33,054 nt of DNA from Mycobacterium sp. (GCA_019236925.1 JAFAID010000342.1:1-33054); one strand, 5' to 3'. Positions 1 through 7,687 are shown, counted from the first letter of the stretch. Program-made: numbers and translations. The notes: generated from the letters alone by a model not told the origin.

Positions 1-1035
1 GGTGCGGTGTTGATCGCCTGCGCCGTAGCGGTTTTCGTGTTCGGGATGCTTGAGGCACCCGCACGCGGCTGGGGCAACCCGCTGATCTGGGGATCGATGG
101 CCGCCGGGGTGGCACTGGCCGCAGTCTTTGGGTTCGTCGAGATGCGGCGCCGACATCCCCTGCTCGACGTTCGGCTCTTCCGCAGACCGGACTTCGCCAC
201 CGGATCGGCGAGCATCACCGTCTTTTTCATGGCGATGTTCGGCTTCTTCTTCGTCATCATGCAATACATCCAGTTGGTTATGGGCTACAGCGCGATCCAG
301 ACCGCATTCGCGCTGAGTCCCCTGATGGCGCCCATGCTGACGTTGTCGGTGCTGTCCCCGTGGTACCTGCCGCGCATGGGTCTGCGGCTGGTGACGTTCA
401 TCGGCCTACTGCTCATCTCGGCCGGGTTCTTGTGGATGCGCGTCCTGCAAGTCGATTCGCCATACTGGGACATGATGTGGCCACTGCTGGTAATGAGCAC
501 CGGCATTGGATTCTGCACAGCACCAAGCACATTAGCGATCATGACGGCAGTGCTGGACCAGAAGCAGGGGGTTGCATCGGCGGTCAACGACACCACCCGT
601 GAGGTCGGTGCCGCGCTCGGCATCGCGTTGGCCGGGTCCATCCTGGCGGCGCGATATGCCCACGTCCTCGGACCGCATCTGGCCGCCTTCCCCGGTCCGG
701 TGCGCTCCCCGGCTTCTCATTCGCTGGCTCAAGCCTTGGAGATTTCCAAAACGCTTGGCCCGCAGGGCCGTCAACTCACCGAGCTCAGCCAGACGGCCTT
801 CCTGCAGGCGATGGAATCGTCGCTGCTGGTAATGGGCCTGGTCATCGCCGTGGCCGCGCTGGTGATCGGCGCCTGGGCGCCGGGCCGCGACAGTCGACAG
901 CTGCGACTGGTGCGAAGGATCACGGGCCTGACGTCAGCCGACGAACTCCGCGGCCCGGTGTCCGAGCATGACGATGCTCGCGTGCGGGCCACGGCTGGTG
1001 ATCGCCGGCAAGACCGATCCGTCGATCACCCATAA
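1..1035 (+). CDS. MFS transporter, DHA2/EmrB-QacA type (5'-truncated by window edge)
   Basis: This is the C-terminal portion of a drug/proton antiporter of the major facilitator superfamily; the reading frame is open from base 1, so the start lies outside the window. About 340 residues are visible, with six or more hydrophobic membrane segments, among them stretches around residues 1-20, 25-45, 70-90, 100-120, 130-150, 155-175 and 270-295. The segment with GIGFCTAPSTLAIM followed by QGVASAVNDTTREVGAALGIAL is typical of the DHA2 14-TM family (membrane segment near the proline/glycine-rich motif C-like region and the conserved 'N..R..G...G' stretch). The substrate cannot be told. The last ~33 codons (from about 934) run antisense to the end of mftG, so the hydrophilic C-terminal tail is probably a by-product of that overlap. 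No link to mycofactocin beyond adjacency is shown. Confidence 0.85.
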   Translation, partial: GAVLIACAVAVFVFGMLEAPARGWGNPLIWGSMAAGVALAAVFGFVEMRRRHPLLDVRLFRRPDFATGSASITVFFMAMFGFFFVIMQYIQLVMGYSAIQTAFALSPLMAPMLTLSVLSPWYLPRMGLRLVTFIGLLLISAGFLWMRVLQVDSPYWDMMWPLLVMSTGIGFCTAPSTLAIMTAVLDQKQGVASAVNDTTREVGAALGIALAGSILAARYAHVLGPHLAAFPGPVRSPASHSLAQALEISKTLGPQGRQLTELSQTAFLQAMESSLLVMGLVIAVAALVIGAWAPGRDSRQLRLVRRITGLTSADELRGPVSEHDDARVRATAGDRRQDRSVDHP

Positions 1036-2352
1036 ACGGTCGATACCGCGCACGCGACAGCGCGAGTCCAGCACCGCGTACTCATCGCCGTCGTCGCCCA
1101 TCGGCGCCGTTCCACACAGATGCTGTGAGGTTGACCACGCTGGCGGACCGATTTTGGTTGTCGAGCCGACTAATTCGCGGACCAGCTCGCTGCCGCGTTG
1201 CAACGACGCGATGTCTTGGGGATCGCAGTCGTAACGATGCTCGATATGCGGAGGAACCCGGGGATCGGCGGAAACCGCGGTAATGCGGCCGCGGGACCGT
1301 GGTTGCATCAGCGCCACCCCGATATGCGGCCAGTCGGGATGACCCGGTGTGCCGTCGCCGACCATCGCGACGAACCCCCCGGTGTAGGGGCGGATCTCGA
1401 GCTCGTCGCCGGTGCTCAACACCACCTCGAGTACCGGGCGGTTGGGGGCTACCGCCCAATTCGTCCGCAATACCCATTCGGGGTGATCGGCGAACCGCTT
1501 GCCAACCGGCAGCGAGACCTGCACCGGGATACCCGCACGCCGCAGATCCGACGCGTCGCCCACACCCGACAGCATGAGCAGGTGCGCGGACTCAATCGCA
1601 CCGGCGGACAACACGATACGATCCGCATTCAGCGACATCGGCCCTCCGGCAGCTACCGCATCCACGCCGACAGCCCGGCCCTGGCTGATTCGCACCCGTA
1701 CCACCCGCGTTGCAGCGAGCAAGGTCAGGTTGCGTCGCGCCAAGGCAGGTTGCAGAAAGGCGGCTCCCGGCCCCGTCCGCACACCGTCGACGATATTAAG
1801 CGGTACCGCGCCGACCCCGGACGGAATACCCGCTACGGTGGCTTCCCCGTTCAGGTCGGCGATCCACGGATATCCGGCGTGTAGCGCACCTTCGACGAAA
1901 TATGCTGTACTGCGGCTTATTTCATGAGTACGACGGACCGGGATGGGACCCCGATCGCCGTGCAGTCCGTTGCGAAAGTCCAGGTCGGTTTCGATCGCCT
2001 GGAAATGGCTGAGCGCTTCGGACCAGGACCAGCCTGGCAGACCAATACTGTCGAAGTCGCGCGGCAACCCGCGGCAGAAGTAACCGCCGTTGACCGCGCC
2101 GGACCCGCCCACCACGGCCCCCCGCACGATATGCGCCCGCCGCACCCACTGCTCGGTAAGCGTGGTCACATAGCGGTGCGCCAGCGGACTGGCCGCACCG
2201 ATCGGCAGCTGTAGGCCATTCGCGATCTGTGCCCGCACCGTGGGATCACCGACGCCCGCACCCGCTTCGAGCACTGTGACGCTGCAGTTGGGGTCGGCGG
2301 AAAGCCGGTTCGCAACAACAGATCCCGCGCTTCCAGCACCGATGATCAGCAC
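934..2352 (-). CDS. mftG: Mycofactocin-associated GMC-family dehydrogenase MftG
   Basis: MftG belongs to the glucose-methanol-choline (GMC) flavoprotein oxidoreductases and is the last gene of the mycofactocin operon; in mycobacteria it is understood to re-oxidise reduced mycofactocin and pass electrons towards the respiratory chain. The N-terminus has the FAD-binding dinucleotide motif GAGSAGSVVANRL (residues 5-17) with the acidic LEAG of strand 2 near residue 28, a VRGAVVGGSGAVNGG signature near residues 75-90, SAGAIESAHLLMLSGVG (GMC signature 2) near 250, and a C-terminal DGSVLPAITSRGPHASI block close to the end that carries the conserved GMC active-site region. 472 aa, normal for the family. 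The start is GTG at 2352, about 30 bases after the mftF stop; no good Shine-Dalgarno is visible and a few residues more (a non-standard CTG start upstream) cannot be excluded. The 3' end overlaps the convergent MFS gene by 102 bp. Confidence 0.93.
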   Translation of the reverse strand: MLIIGAGSAGSVVANRLSADPNCSVTVLEAGAGVGDPTVRAQIANGLQLPIGAASPLAHRYVTTLTEQWVRRAHIVRGAVVGGSGAVNGGYFCRGLPRDFDSIGLPGWSWSEALSHFQAIETDLDFRNGLHGDRGPIPVRRTHEISRSTAYFVEGALHAGYPWIADLNGEATVAGIPSGVGAVPLNIVDGVRTGPGAAFLQPALARRNLTLLAATRVVRVRISQGRAVGVDAVAAGGPMSLNADRIVLSAGAIESAHLLMLSGVGDASDLRRAGIPVQVSLPVGKRFADHPEWVLRTNWAVAPNRPVLEVVLSTGDELEIRPYTGGFVAMVGDGTPGHPDWPHIGVALMQPRSRGRITAVSADPRVPPHIEHRYDCDPQDIASLQRGSELVRELVGSTTKIGPPAWSTSQHLCGTAPMGDDGDEYAVLDSRCRVRGIDRLWVIDGSVLPAITSRGPHASIVMLGHRAAEFVG

Positions 2353-2382
2353 ATCGCTGTGCAGCGCAGCTGCGGTCAGGAG

Positions 2383-3795
2383 TCAGACCCGAATCTGCGG
2401 TTTGAGCGGACCGATATTGCGCTCCCGCAGCACGCCGTACCACAGCCCGAGGCCGTAGGCCAGATCATCGAGACGCTTGAGCACCAGGTAGGTCAGCGGC
2501 CCGATCGGCTTGGCATTTTCGTCGGCGGTTCGCCGGCGGCTGGCCCAATCCACCACGCCGTCGACGACAGCAGCGACCAGCACCACTCGGCGACAGGGTC
2601 TGAACAGGATGGCCGCCAGCAACGCGACGGGCCAGTAATGCCGGCAAATCGCCGAGGCCAGTTGCATTGCCGCCGACCAGAGGCCGCGGGCAGCCACCGC
2701 CAGCACATCCGAGATCTGCGTGTCAGCACCCTGCAGCGTCTTCGCGATGCGTCGTCCCGTTAGCCCGGCCACGAGCAGGGACGCCAGATAACTGAAGCTC
2801 GAGCCGATGGCCATCAGGATCCACGCGGCAAGTGCCCATCCGGATATCATCAGTGGCGCGATCTTGTCCGGGTGTCGCACCGACAACGGAGCAGCGGAAC
2901 CGCCGTAAAACGCTTTGCGCGCAATCCAATCCCGCAATTGCGTTCGATGATCGTGCCCCACCTGGGCGATCGGCTCGTAGCGCAGCCGGGCACCCGCTTC
3001 GACCAGCCGCCAGCACAGATCGACGTCCTCACCGGAGCGCAGGGTCTCGTCGAAGCCGCCGATTTCGCACAGTTTGGACGTGCGGCAAATGATCGCCGCA
3101 CTGGGCACATAGGAGACGCTGGTGTACGGGATGACCGGGGCTTCACGCTGCCCGAGGTCCAGCGATGAGCGCACCGCCTCGTAGCGAGCTACCAAGTGGT
3201 CTGTCTGGGCCAGACCCACGATTCGCGGGGCGACCAGTGCCACAGTGGGGTCACAGAAATGGCCGAGCAGAACCTCCAGCCAGCCGCGTCGCGGAACGAC
3301 GTCGGAGTCCAAGAAGGCGACGAAGCCCGACTTGCAGGCGGCAAGACCGGTATTGCGTGCCGCAGCAGGTCCTTTGCTTTGCGCATGGCGGAGCACCTCG
3401 ATGTCGGAGTGCGGCCCCGCAATGGCCTCTCGCTCAATCGGTGTCGATGAGCCGTCGTCAACGACGATGATGCGCAGGCCACGCAACGCGGCGACCAACC
3501 GCCGCAAGCCATAAGCGTTGTCCCGCACCGGAATTACCACAGTCACATCGCGATGCGACGGGCCACCCGCTGGCCGCGGGTGAGCCACCGTCGCGTCCAG
3601 CAATGTCCGGGCCAGCTCGGCGCTCACCGCGTCGTGGACTTTGAGACGGCCGTCGGCGAGCATGTCCTGGGCGGCCGGCGCCAACCGCAACAACCGGGTA
3701 GGCGAGCCACCCAGCAAAGCCGAGCCTTGGCCGAGCACCCTTACCCGCCGGTCGACTTGCACAGCAAATCCATCCGGCAACCGCGCCTGTGTCAT
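2383..3795 (-). CDS. mftF: Mycofactocin glycosyltransferase MftF
   Basis: MftF is a family-2 (GT-A fold) glycosyltransferase that adds a beta-glucan chain to the mycofactocin core. In the 470 aa product I see a ~90 residue N-terminal region, then [18 protein letters not shown] and IIVVDDGSS (nucleotide-binding start of the GT-A fold), a [11 protein letters not shown] motif, and [11 protein letters not shown] (ED-type catalytic motif). After the catalytic domain come hydrophobic stretches around residues 310-350 and 380-420, so it is probably membrane-associated. ATG 3795 (MTQARLPDG) is chosen over the longer frame because the known M. tuberculosis protein begins there and a GGGAGAG purine run precedes it. 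That ATG overlaps the stop of a 25-codon MIRU-like mini-ORF (ATGA), which separates it from mftE. Confidence 0.95.
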   Translation of the reverse strand: MTQARLPDGFAVQVDRRVRVLGQGSALLGGSPTRLLRLAPAAQDMLADGRLKVHDAVSAELARTLLDATVAHPRPAGGPSHRDVTVVIPVRDNAYGLRRLVAALRGLRIIVVDDGSSTPIEREAIAGPHSDIEVLRHAQSKGPAAARNTGLAACKSGFVAFLDSDVVPRRGWLEVLLGHFCDPTVALVAPRIVGLAQTDHLVARYEAVRSSLDLGQREAPVIPYTSVSYVPSAAIICRTSKLCEIGGFDETLRSGEDVDLCWRLVEAGARLRYEPIAQVGHDHRTQLRDWIARKAFYGGSAAPLSVRHPDKIAPLMISGWALAAWILMAIGSSFSYLASLLVAGLTGRRIAKTLQGADTQISDVLAVAARGLWSAAMQLASAICRHYWPVALLAAILFRPCRRVVLVAAVVDGVVDWASRRRTADENAKPIGPLTYLVLKRLDDLAYGLGLWYGVLRERNIGPLKPQIRV

Positions 3796-3869
3796 AAGCG
3801 CCACTCTCCCCCGCAAGCGGGGGGACCCCCCCGATTCATGCCGGCACCGTCGTCGTCGGCGCGGGTCAT
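3792..3869 (-). repeat. MIRU-like intergenic element with 25-codon mini-ORF between mftE and mftF
   Basis: Between mftE and mftF lies a short element whose mini-ORF starts with the ATG of an ATGA that overlaps the mftE stop codon and ends in an ATGA that overlaps the mftF start codon. The peptide begins [10 protein letters not shown] and ends GGEWRL. This in-frame ATGA-to-ATGA arrangement is exactly that described for mycobacterial interspersed repetitive units (MIRUs), and its first 20 bases match the element at 7141-7197 in 17 of 20 positions. The inner part contains a GC palindrome (CCCCCGC/GCGGGGG around 3807-3825). The element keeps translation coupled from mftE to mftF while adding 74 bp. 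Identification rests on structure and the two-copy comparison within the window, not on a database match. Confidence 0.72.
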
Positions 3870-4618
3870 TTGAGCATCCCGTCCGCCGCAGGCGCCCAAC
3901 GTTTGACCCGGCTCAGACAATCGTCGACCATTTCCGCGATCATCCGCTTCCCCTCTGCAGCGGTCGCCGTGGTCGGGTCACCCAATACGCCGAGTTCGCT
4001 GACCGCCGCGACTCCCGCGCGTTGCATTGACGGTAGCAGGTCGGAGAGCGGCGCGCCGTTGCCCTTTCGCCATCGGTCGGTCAGTACGTCGGCCGGCGAA
4101 ATATGGAGCAATACTGAAGTTTCAGCGTGGCCGGCGTGGGCATCGGCGCCCGCCACGGCGCAAGGGGACCACCCGGCGTCACGTCCTTCCGATCGCAGTT
4201 GGCCCACCGCACGGCGCAGGGCGCTGACGTTCCCGCCATGGCCGTTGATGAAGAGGAGCCGCTGCGCCCAGCAGGTAGCCGACCTGCCGTACTCCACCAG
4301 CAGCGTGGTCAGGGCCTCGGTGCCGATGGAGATGGTTCCGGGGAAGCTTTGGTGCTCGCCGCTGTCGCCGTAGGCGATGGGCGGTGCAACCACCCAGTGC
4401 AACTGGGGGCCGCCGGACGCGCCGGCCAGGCCGGCAGTGATCCCCCGGGCGACGGCCGTCGCGATCCGCGTGTCGGTGTCCAGTGGCAGGTGGGGGCCGT
4501 GCTGTTCGGTGGATCCGACCGGAATGATCACGCCCACGGACATGGTCTGCAGCTGGCTCGACGTCGAGCACCCTAGGTCGGCGAGGACAGCCACTCGGTG
4601 ATGGTAAGACGAATTCAC
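3866..4618 (-). CDS. mftE: Mycofactocin precursor peptidase MftE (creatininase family)
   Basis: MftE is a metal-dependent peptidase of the creatinine amidohydrolase fold; it cleaves the modified MftA peptide to release the C-terminal AHDP core (3-amino-5-[(4-hydroxyphenyl)methyl]-4,4-dimethyl-2-pyrrolidinone). Visible signatures are [17 protein letters not shown] (metal-binding Glu/His/Asp cluster, residues ~27-43), GEHQSFPGT, the INGHGGN motif and AGHAETS near residue 160. With GTG 4618 (MNSSYHHRV) the protein is 250 aa and lines up with the M. tuberculosis protein start as I recall it; the open frame extends to 4705 but that would add 29 residues absent from homologues. The 127 bp upstream gap to mftD is large for this operon and contains the AT-only run at 4648-4658. 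No strong ribosome site is visible, so the start is moderately certain. Confidence 0.92.
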   Translation of the reverse strand: MNSSYHHRVAVLADLGCSTSSQLQTMSVGVIIPVGSTEQHGPHLPLDTDTRIATAVARGITAGLAGASGGPQLHWVVAPPIAYGDSGEHQSFPGTISIGTEALTTLLVEYGRSATCWAQRLLFINGHGGNVSALRRAVGQLRSEGRDAGWSPCAVAGADAHAGHAETSVLLHISPADVLTDRWRKGNGAPLSDLLPSMQRAGVAAVSELGVLGDPTTATAAEGKRMIAEMVDDCLSRVKRWAPAADGMLK

Positions 4619-4647
4619 CTGTCGTGCATCGATTGTTGGCGCTCTGG

Positions 4648-4658
4648 AAAAATTTTTT
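4648..4658. promoter_or_regulatory. AT-only tract in the mftD-mftE gap (possible internal promoter element)
   Basis: Eleven consecutive A/T bases (five A then six T on the plus strand) lie about 30 bp upstream of the chosen mftE start in DNA that is otherwise GC-rich. Such a tract is conspicuous and could mark an UP-like or -10 region for separate transcription of mftE-F-G. I see no convincing -35/-10 pair, so this is only a position of note. Confidence 0.25.
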
Positions 4659-4745
4659 GCCGCCGACCGTTCACTAAACCCGGTCACCGCTGCCACGTCC
4701 GCCACGTGAGTATCAGCATGCTCGCTGGTCTCGCGTCCGCCGAGG

Positions 4746-5945
4746 CTACGATCCTCCCGCCGCGGGCGGGGGGACCCCGAGCGCTCGCGCGAACCCAGCC
4801 GGCATCACGACGTCCTCCCGAGTGAGGTCGTGCACGGAGGCTCGCCCGAGTCCCATCAACGCGGAGTCGATGCCGCCGCGAAGAATGTCGAGGACGTTCT
4901 CGACACCCGATTGCCCGGCGGCCGCCAGGCCCCACAGATACGCGCGGCCGATCATGACCGCGCGCGCTCCCAATGCCAGCGCCTTGACGACGTCGCTGCC
5001 GCGGCGGATGCCGCCGTCCAGCAACACCTCGATCTGGTCGCCGACCGCGTCCACGACCGCGGGCAGCGCGCGAATCGACGCCGGCGTGCCGTCCAGGTTG
5101 TTGCCGCCGTGGTTGGATACCGAGATTGCTGAAACACCGGCATCCACAGCCCTTTTAGCGTCGTCGACCCGCATCACGCCCTTGAGCATGAACGGGCCGC
5201 CCCACTGCTCGCGCAACCAGGCGATGTCATCCCAGGTCGGCGGCGGCGTCGTCATCCACTCCCCGTAGGCGGCGAAGAACGGCGGCCCCGGCTCGCCGAG
5301 GGGGGCCTGATTGGGCACCCGCAGGTCCGGCGGGCGCAGCGTCTTGCCATACGTCCACAGCCAGCCGGGACGGGTGATCGCCTCCGGCGACAACTTCAGG
5401 ATGGTCCGCAGGTTCATCTGGTCCGGGATCGCGGGGCTACCCCAGTCCCGCCCGTGCGAGAACGACCAGTCGGTCGTCGCGATCAAGCCAACGGCGCCGG
5501 CCTGCCGGGCCCGCTCGACACGCTGCGCGATCGCCTCGCGCCCGCCGAGCCAGTAGACCTGGAAGAACAGCTTCGGGTTAGCGGCGACGACCTCCTCGAT
5601 CGGCTTACTGGCGAACGACGACAACCCCATGGCCGTGCCGCGTGCGGCGGCGGCCCGCGCGACAGCCACTTCACCGTCCGGATCGACCGCTTGCACGCCG
5701 GTGGGCGAGATGACTACCGGCAGCGAAATCTCTTGACCCATAACAGTTGTCGACAGATCACGCTTTTCGATAGCGCCGACCACATGGGGCGCGAAGCCGA
5801 GCTCGCTGAACGCCTCGACATTGTCCGAGACGGTCAGCCCCTTCTCGCTGGCAGCAACCAGCGCGGCATAGACCGATTTCGGCAGTCGCCGTTTCGCCCG
5901 TTGCTGGGCGATGGCGACTGTCTCGAACCAAACGTCACGGGCCAC
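4746..5945 (-). CDS. mftD: Pre-mycofactocin synthase MftD (FMN-dependent alpha-hydroxy acid dehydrogenase family)
   Basis: MftD is an FMN enzyme of the lactate dehydrogenase/glycolate oxidase family (formerly lldD1) that oxidatively deaminates AHDP to pre-mycofactocin, creating the redox-active dicarbonyl. The 399 aa product shows LPVVISPTGVQAVDPDGEVAVARAAAARGT (N-terminal FMN-binding region), FMLKGVMRVDDAKRAVDAGVSAISVSNHGGNNLDGTPA with the catalytic His in SNHGG and the flavin-contact Lys in LKGV, and VLLDGGIRRGSDVVKALALGARAVMIGR (phosphate-binding loop). The start is GTG 5945 (MARDVWFETVAIAQQRAKRR), only two bases after the mftC stop; the open frame runs further upstream through mftC antisense phase but homologues begin here. 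The extreme C-terminus is built from a GC palindrome repeat, so the last ~8 residues are probably not conserved. Confidence 0.95.
   Translation of the reverse strand: MARDVWFETVAIAQQRAKRRLPKSVYAALVAASEKGLTVSDNVEAFSELGFAPHVVGAIEKRDLSTTVMGQEISLPVVISPTGVQAVDPDGEVAVARAAAARGTAMGLSSFASKPIEEVVAANPKLFFQVYWLGGREAIAQRVERARQAGAVGLIATTDWSFSHGRDWGSPAIPDQMNLRTILKLSPEAITRPGWLWTYGKTLRPPDLRVPNQAPLGEPGPPFFAAYGEWMTTPPPTWDDIAWLREQWGGPFMLKGVMRVDDAKRAVDAGVSAISVSNHGGNNLDGTPASIRALPAVVDAVGDQIEVLLDGGIRRGSDVVKALALGARAVMIGRAYLWGLAAAGQSGVENVLDILRGGIDSALMGLGRASVHDLTREDVVMPAGFARALGVPPPAAGGS
4755..4786. repeat. GC palindrome repeat at the 3' end of mftD
   Basis: CTCCCGCCGCGGGCGGGGGGACCCC here resembles the CTCCCCCGCAAGCGGGGGGACCCC unit inside the mftE-mftF element around 3805-3830: same order of C-tract, inverted G-tract and GGACCCC tail. 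It lies within the last codons of mftD, where it encodes the proline/alanine-rich tail GVPPPAAGGS. I infer a dispersed GC-rich short repeat that has landed at both borders of mftE; two copies inside one window are all I can see. Confidence 0.5.
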
Positions 5946-5947
5946 GG

Positions 5948-7144
5948 CTAGACCGGGCTTTCGTTGCAGAGTCGCTTCGGCGCCAGAGATGGCTGCATGG
6001 GGGGATGCAACGACAATGTCAGCGGCACCGGTCCGCTGCTCCGCCGTCCGTGCGAGTGATCCCCGGCGGGGCGGGGCTTGTCGTGCTCCTGCGCCAGGGC
6101 CGACATCCCGTAGCCCTGAACGCATTCTGGGTCGGGCCCGTCGATCGGCAGGCCGGTGAAGAACTTCGCCGCCATGCATCCGCCTCGGCAACTGTCGTAA
6201 TGCCCGCAACTCCCGCAGGCGCCGGCCGACTGCGGCTCGCGTAGCTCCCGGAACAGCGGTGCGTTCTTCCACACGGTGTCAAACCCGCCGTCGGACAGCA
6301 CGTTTCCGGCAAGGAAGCGGTCGTGGATGGCGAACGGGCAGGCATATACATCGCCGACCGGATCGATCAGGCACACCACCCGCCCGGCTCCGCACATGTT
6401 CAGACCGGACAGCGCGCCGGGTTCGCCGAGTCCGGACAGGTGGAAGAAGGAATCGCCGGTCAACACCCGCTCACCCTTGGCGACCAGCCATTCGTAAAGC
6501 CGGACCTGCTGGTCGGCGGTTGGGTGCAGCTCATCCCAGACGTCGGCGCCACGGCCCGACGGGCGCAGCCGGGTGATGCGCAGCGTGGCGCCGTAACGGT
6601 CCGCCAGCGCGGCGAATTCGTCGAGCTGGCCGACATTATGCCGAGTGACGACGACGGAGATCTTGGCGTCGGAGAACCCCGCGGCGGCAAGGTTTTCCAG
6701 GGCGCGGATGGCCATCGCGTAGGACCCGGCACCCCGGACGGCGTCGTTGACCTCGGCGGTCGCGCCGTCCAGCGAAATCTGGACGTCGACGTAGTCGCTG
6801 GCGGCCAGCCGGGCGGCTACCTCGGGCGTGATCCGTACCCCGTTAGTGGAAAACTTCACGCCGACGTGGTGCGCGGTAGCATATTCCACCAGTTCCCAAA
6901 AGTCTGGCCGCACAGTCGGTTCCCCGCCACCGATGTTGACGTAGAACACCTGCATGCGTTCCAGCTCGTCGATGATGTCTTTGCACGACTGGGTGGACAG
7001 TTCTCGCGGATCGCGTTTGCCCGACGACGACAGGCAGTGCACACACGCCAGATTGCATGCGTAGGTCAGCTCCCAGGTCAGGCAGATCGGTGCATCCAAC
7101 CCGCGCTCGAACTGCTCGACCAGTCGTGGCACGACTGCGGTCAT
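5948..7144 (-). CDS. mftC: Mycofactocin radical SAM maturase MftC
   Basis: MftC is a radical SAM/SPASM enzyme that decarboxylates the C-terminal tyrosine of MftA and then cross-links the penultimate valine and former tyrosine, the first two steps of cofactor formation. The 398 aa protein has the radical SAM CxxxCxxC cluster motif at Cys30, Cys34 and Cys37 (YACNLACVHC), the GGEPTVRPDF SAM-binding motif near residue 70, and a C-terminal SPASM domain with several cysteines (NMCGAGRVVCLIDPVGDVYACPF and CGSCGHYDSCRGGC) for two auxiliary iron-sulfur clusters. ATG 7144 is preceded by GGGGAGGAG, an excellent ribosome site that itself belongs to a MIRU-like element, and the ATG overlaps that element's mini-ORF stop. 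It must act with MftB, which presents MftA. Confidence 0.97.
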   Translation of the reverse strand: MTAVVPRLVEQFERGLDAPICLTWELTYACNLACVHCLSSSGKRDPRELSTQSCKDIIDELERMQVFYVNIGGGEPTVRPDFWELVEYATAHHVGVKFSTNGVRITPEVAARLAASDYVDVQISLDGATAEVNDAVRGAGSYAMAIRALENLAAAGFSDAKISVVVTRHNVGQLDEFAALADRYGATLRITRLRPSGRGADVWDELHPTADQQVRLYEWLVAKGERVLTGDSFFHLSGLGEPGALSGLNMCGAGRVVCLIDPVGDVYACPFAIHDRFLAGNVLSDGGFDTVWKNAPLFRELREPQSAGACGSCGHYDSCRGGCMAAKFFTGLPIDGPDPECVQGYGMSALAQEHDKPRPAGDHSHGRRSSGPVPLTLSLHPPMQPSLAPKRLCNESPV

Positions 7145-7197
7145 GCGCGCCGCTCCTCCCCATTGCTTCGCTCTGCATCGTCGCCAGCGCGTGTCAT
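7141..7197 (-). repeat. MIRU-like element with 18-codon mini-ORF between mftB and mftC
   Basis: A 53 bp insertion-like unit separates mftB from mftC. Its mini-[21 protein letters not shown] starts in an ATGA overlapping the mftB stop (TGA 7196-7194) and stops in an ATGA overlapping the mftC start (ATG 7144). Sequence (GACGATGCAGAGCGAAGC, GGAGGAGCGGCGC) and architecture match the short class of MIRU elements known from mycobacterial operons such as senX3-regX3. The GGGGAGGAG inside it is the ribosome site for mftC, so the element does not break translational coupling but replaces it. Removing the unit would restore a simple ATGA overlap between mftB and mftC, as expected for insertion at such a site. 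Confidence 0.85.
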
Positions 7198-7517
7198 GCC
7201 GCCTCCTTCGGCTCGCCGGGCACCAGCATGTTGGAACCGGCCAGCACACTCAACGCGTGTAAGTAGGGCCCCTGCCGGGTGTCCTCGACTCCTGCGGCGC
7301 GACAGGCCGTTCGAACGTCTGGGTGGTCGGCCAGGGACTGCACCACCGTAAGAATGGTGGGGTTCTTGAGGAATGACAGTTTGCGGGTGCCGAAGTGATA
7401 CAACAGCGCGCCGAAGGACTCGGGTCGCACGGCCACCTGCGGGTGCAACCGCCACGCGCGATTGGCATCGAACCCGCCCGGCGACGATGCCCATGGCCCC
7501 TGTGTGGGGGCGCTCAC
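7194..7517 (-). CDS. mftB: Mycofactocin precursor-binding chaperone MftB (RRE protein)
   Basis: MftB is a small RiPP recognition element protein (PqqD-like fold) that binds the MftA leader and delivers it to MftC. The product is 107 aa, near the family norm. The body [38 protein letters not shown]... shows the PqqD-like pattern of beta strands with GxLLYH and a helical C-terminal part ([16 protein letters not shown]). The GTG start at 7517 lies two bases after the mftA stop, so the two genes are tightly coupled. The stop overlaps the start of the MIRU-like mini-ORF. Confidence 0.94.
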   Translation of the reverse strand: MSAPTQGPWASSPGGFDANRAWRLHPQVAVRPESFGALLYHFGTRKLSFLKNPTILTVVQSLADHPDVRTACRAAGVEDTRQGPYLHALSVLAGSNMLVPGEPKEAA

Positions 7518-7519
7518 GA

Positions 7520-7645
7520 TCAGTAGACCCCGCACATCCCGTCGATAGACACCTCTTCCACCAAGGACTCGGTAACGAGCTCGGTGTTGGATGTCGCCGG
7601 CGTGGCGGCTCCGGCGTCTCTCTCGGTCTGCTGGTTCGGCTCCAT
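7520..7645 (-). CDS. mftA: Mycofactocin precursor peptide MftA
   Basis: This 41-residue peptide is the ribosomal precursor of mycofactocin. The C-terminal half, [20 protein letters not shown], is the near-invariant leader/core: the final Val-Tyr dipeptide becomes the cofactor core after modification by MftC, cleavage by MftE and oxidation by MftD, and the IDGMCGVY end is diagnostic. The N-terminal part (residues 2-20, rich in Asn, Gln, Ala and Thr) is longer than in the ~30-residue precursors I know from M. tuberculosis and M. smegmatis. ATG 7645 is preceded by an AAAGG site; the open frame continues upstream only as an artefact across mftR. It leads the operon and would be transcribed from the mftA-mftR gap. 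Confidence 0.96.
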   Translation of the reverse strand: MEPNQQTERDAGAATPATSNTELVTESLVEEVSIDGMCGVY

Positions 7646-7670
7646 AATGTTGCCTTTCGTTATCAGGGTC

Positions 7671-7687
7671 TCGACAAGTCGCGTCGA
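7671..7687. promoter_or_regulatory. Candidate operator in the mftA-mftR divergent gap
   Basis: The 102 bp gap between the divergent mftA and mftR genes must hold both promoters. It contains an inverted repeat TCGAC-N7-GTCGA, centred about 34 bp upstream of the mftA start, which could be an operator for MftR, a TetR-family repressor of this operon. The arms are only 5 bp and TCGA-type repeats are common in this GC-rich DNA, so the assignment is tentative. Confidence 0.3.

Noticed and set aside
4619..4705. Longer mftE start at 4705
   Set aside because: The extra 29 residues are not present in the homologue I know and no ribosome site is seen; kept as an alternative only.
5830..5950. Possible frameshift between mftC and mftD because the mftD frame continues far upstream
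   Set aside because: Both proteins have correct termini: mftC stops at 5948 after the expected NESPV end and mftD starts at GTG 5945; the upstream open frame is chance.
6323..7351. 342-codon plus-strand open frame across mftC and mftB
   Set aside because: Antisense of conserved mft genes and without any recognisable domain; a product of high GC content.
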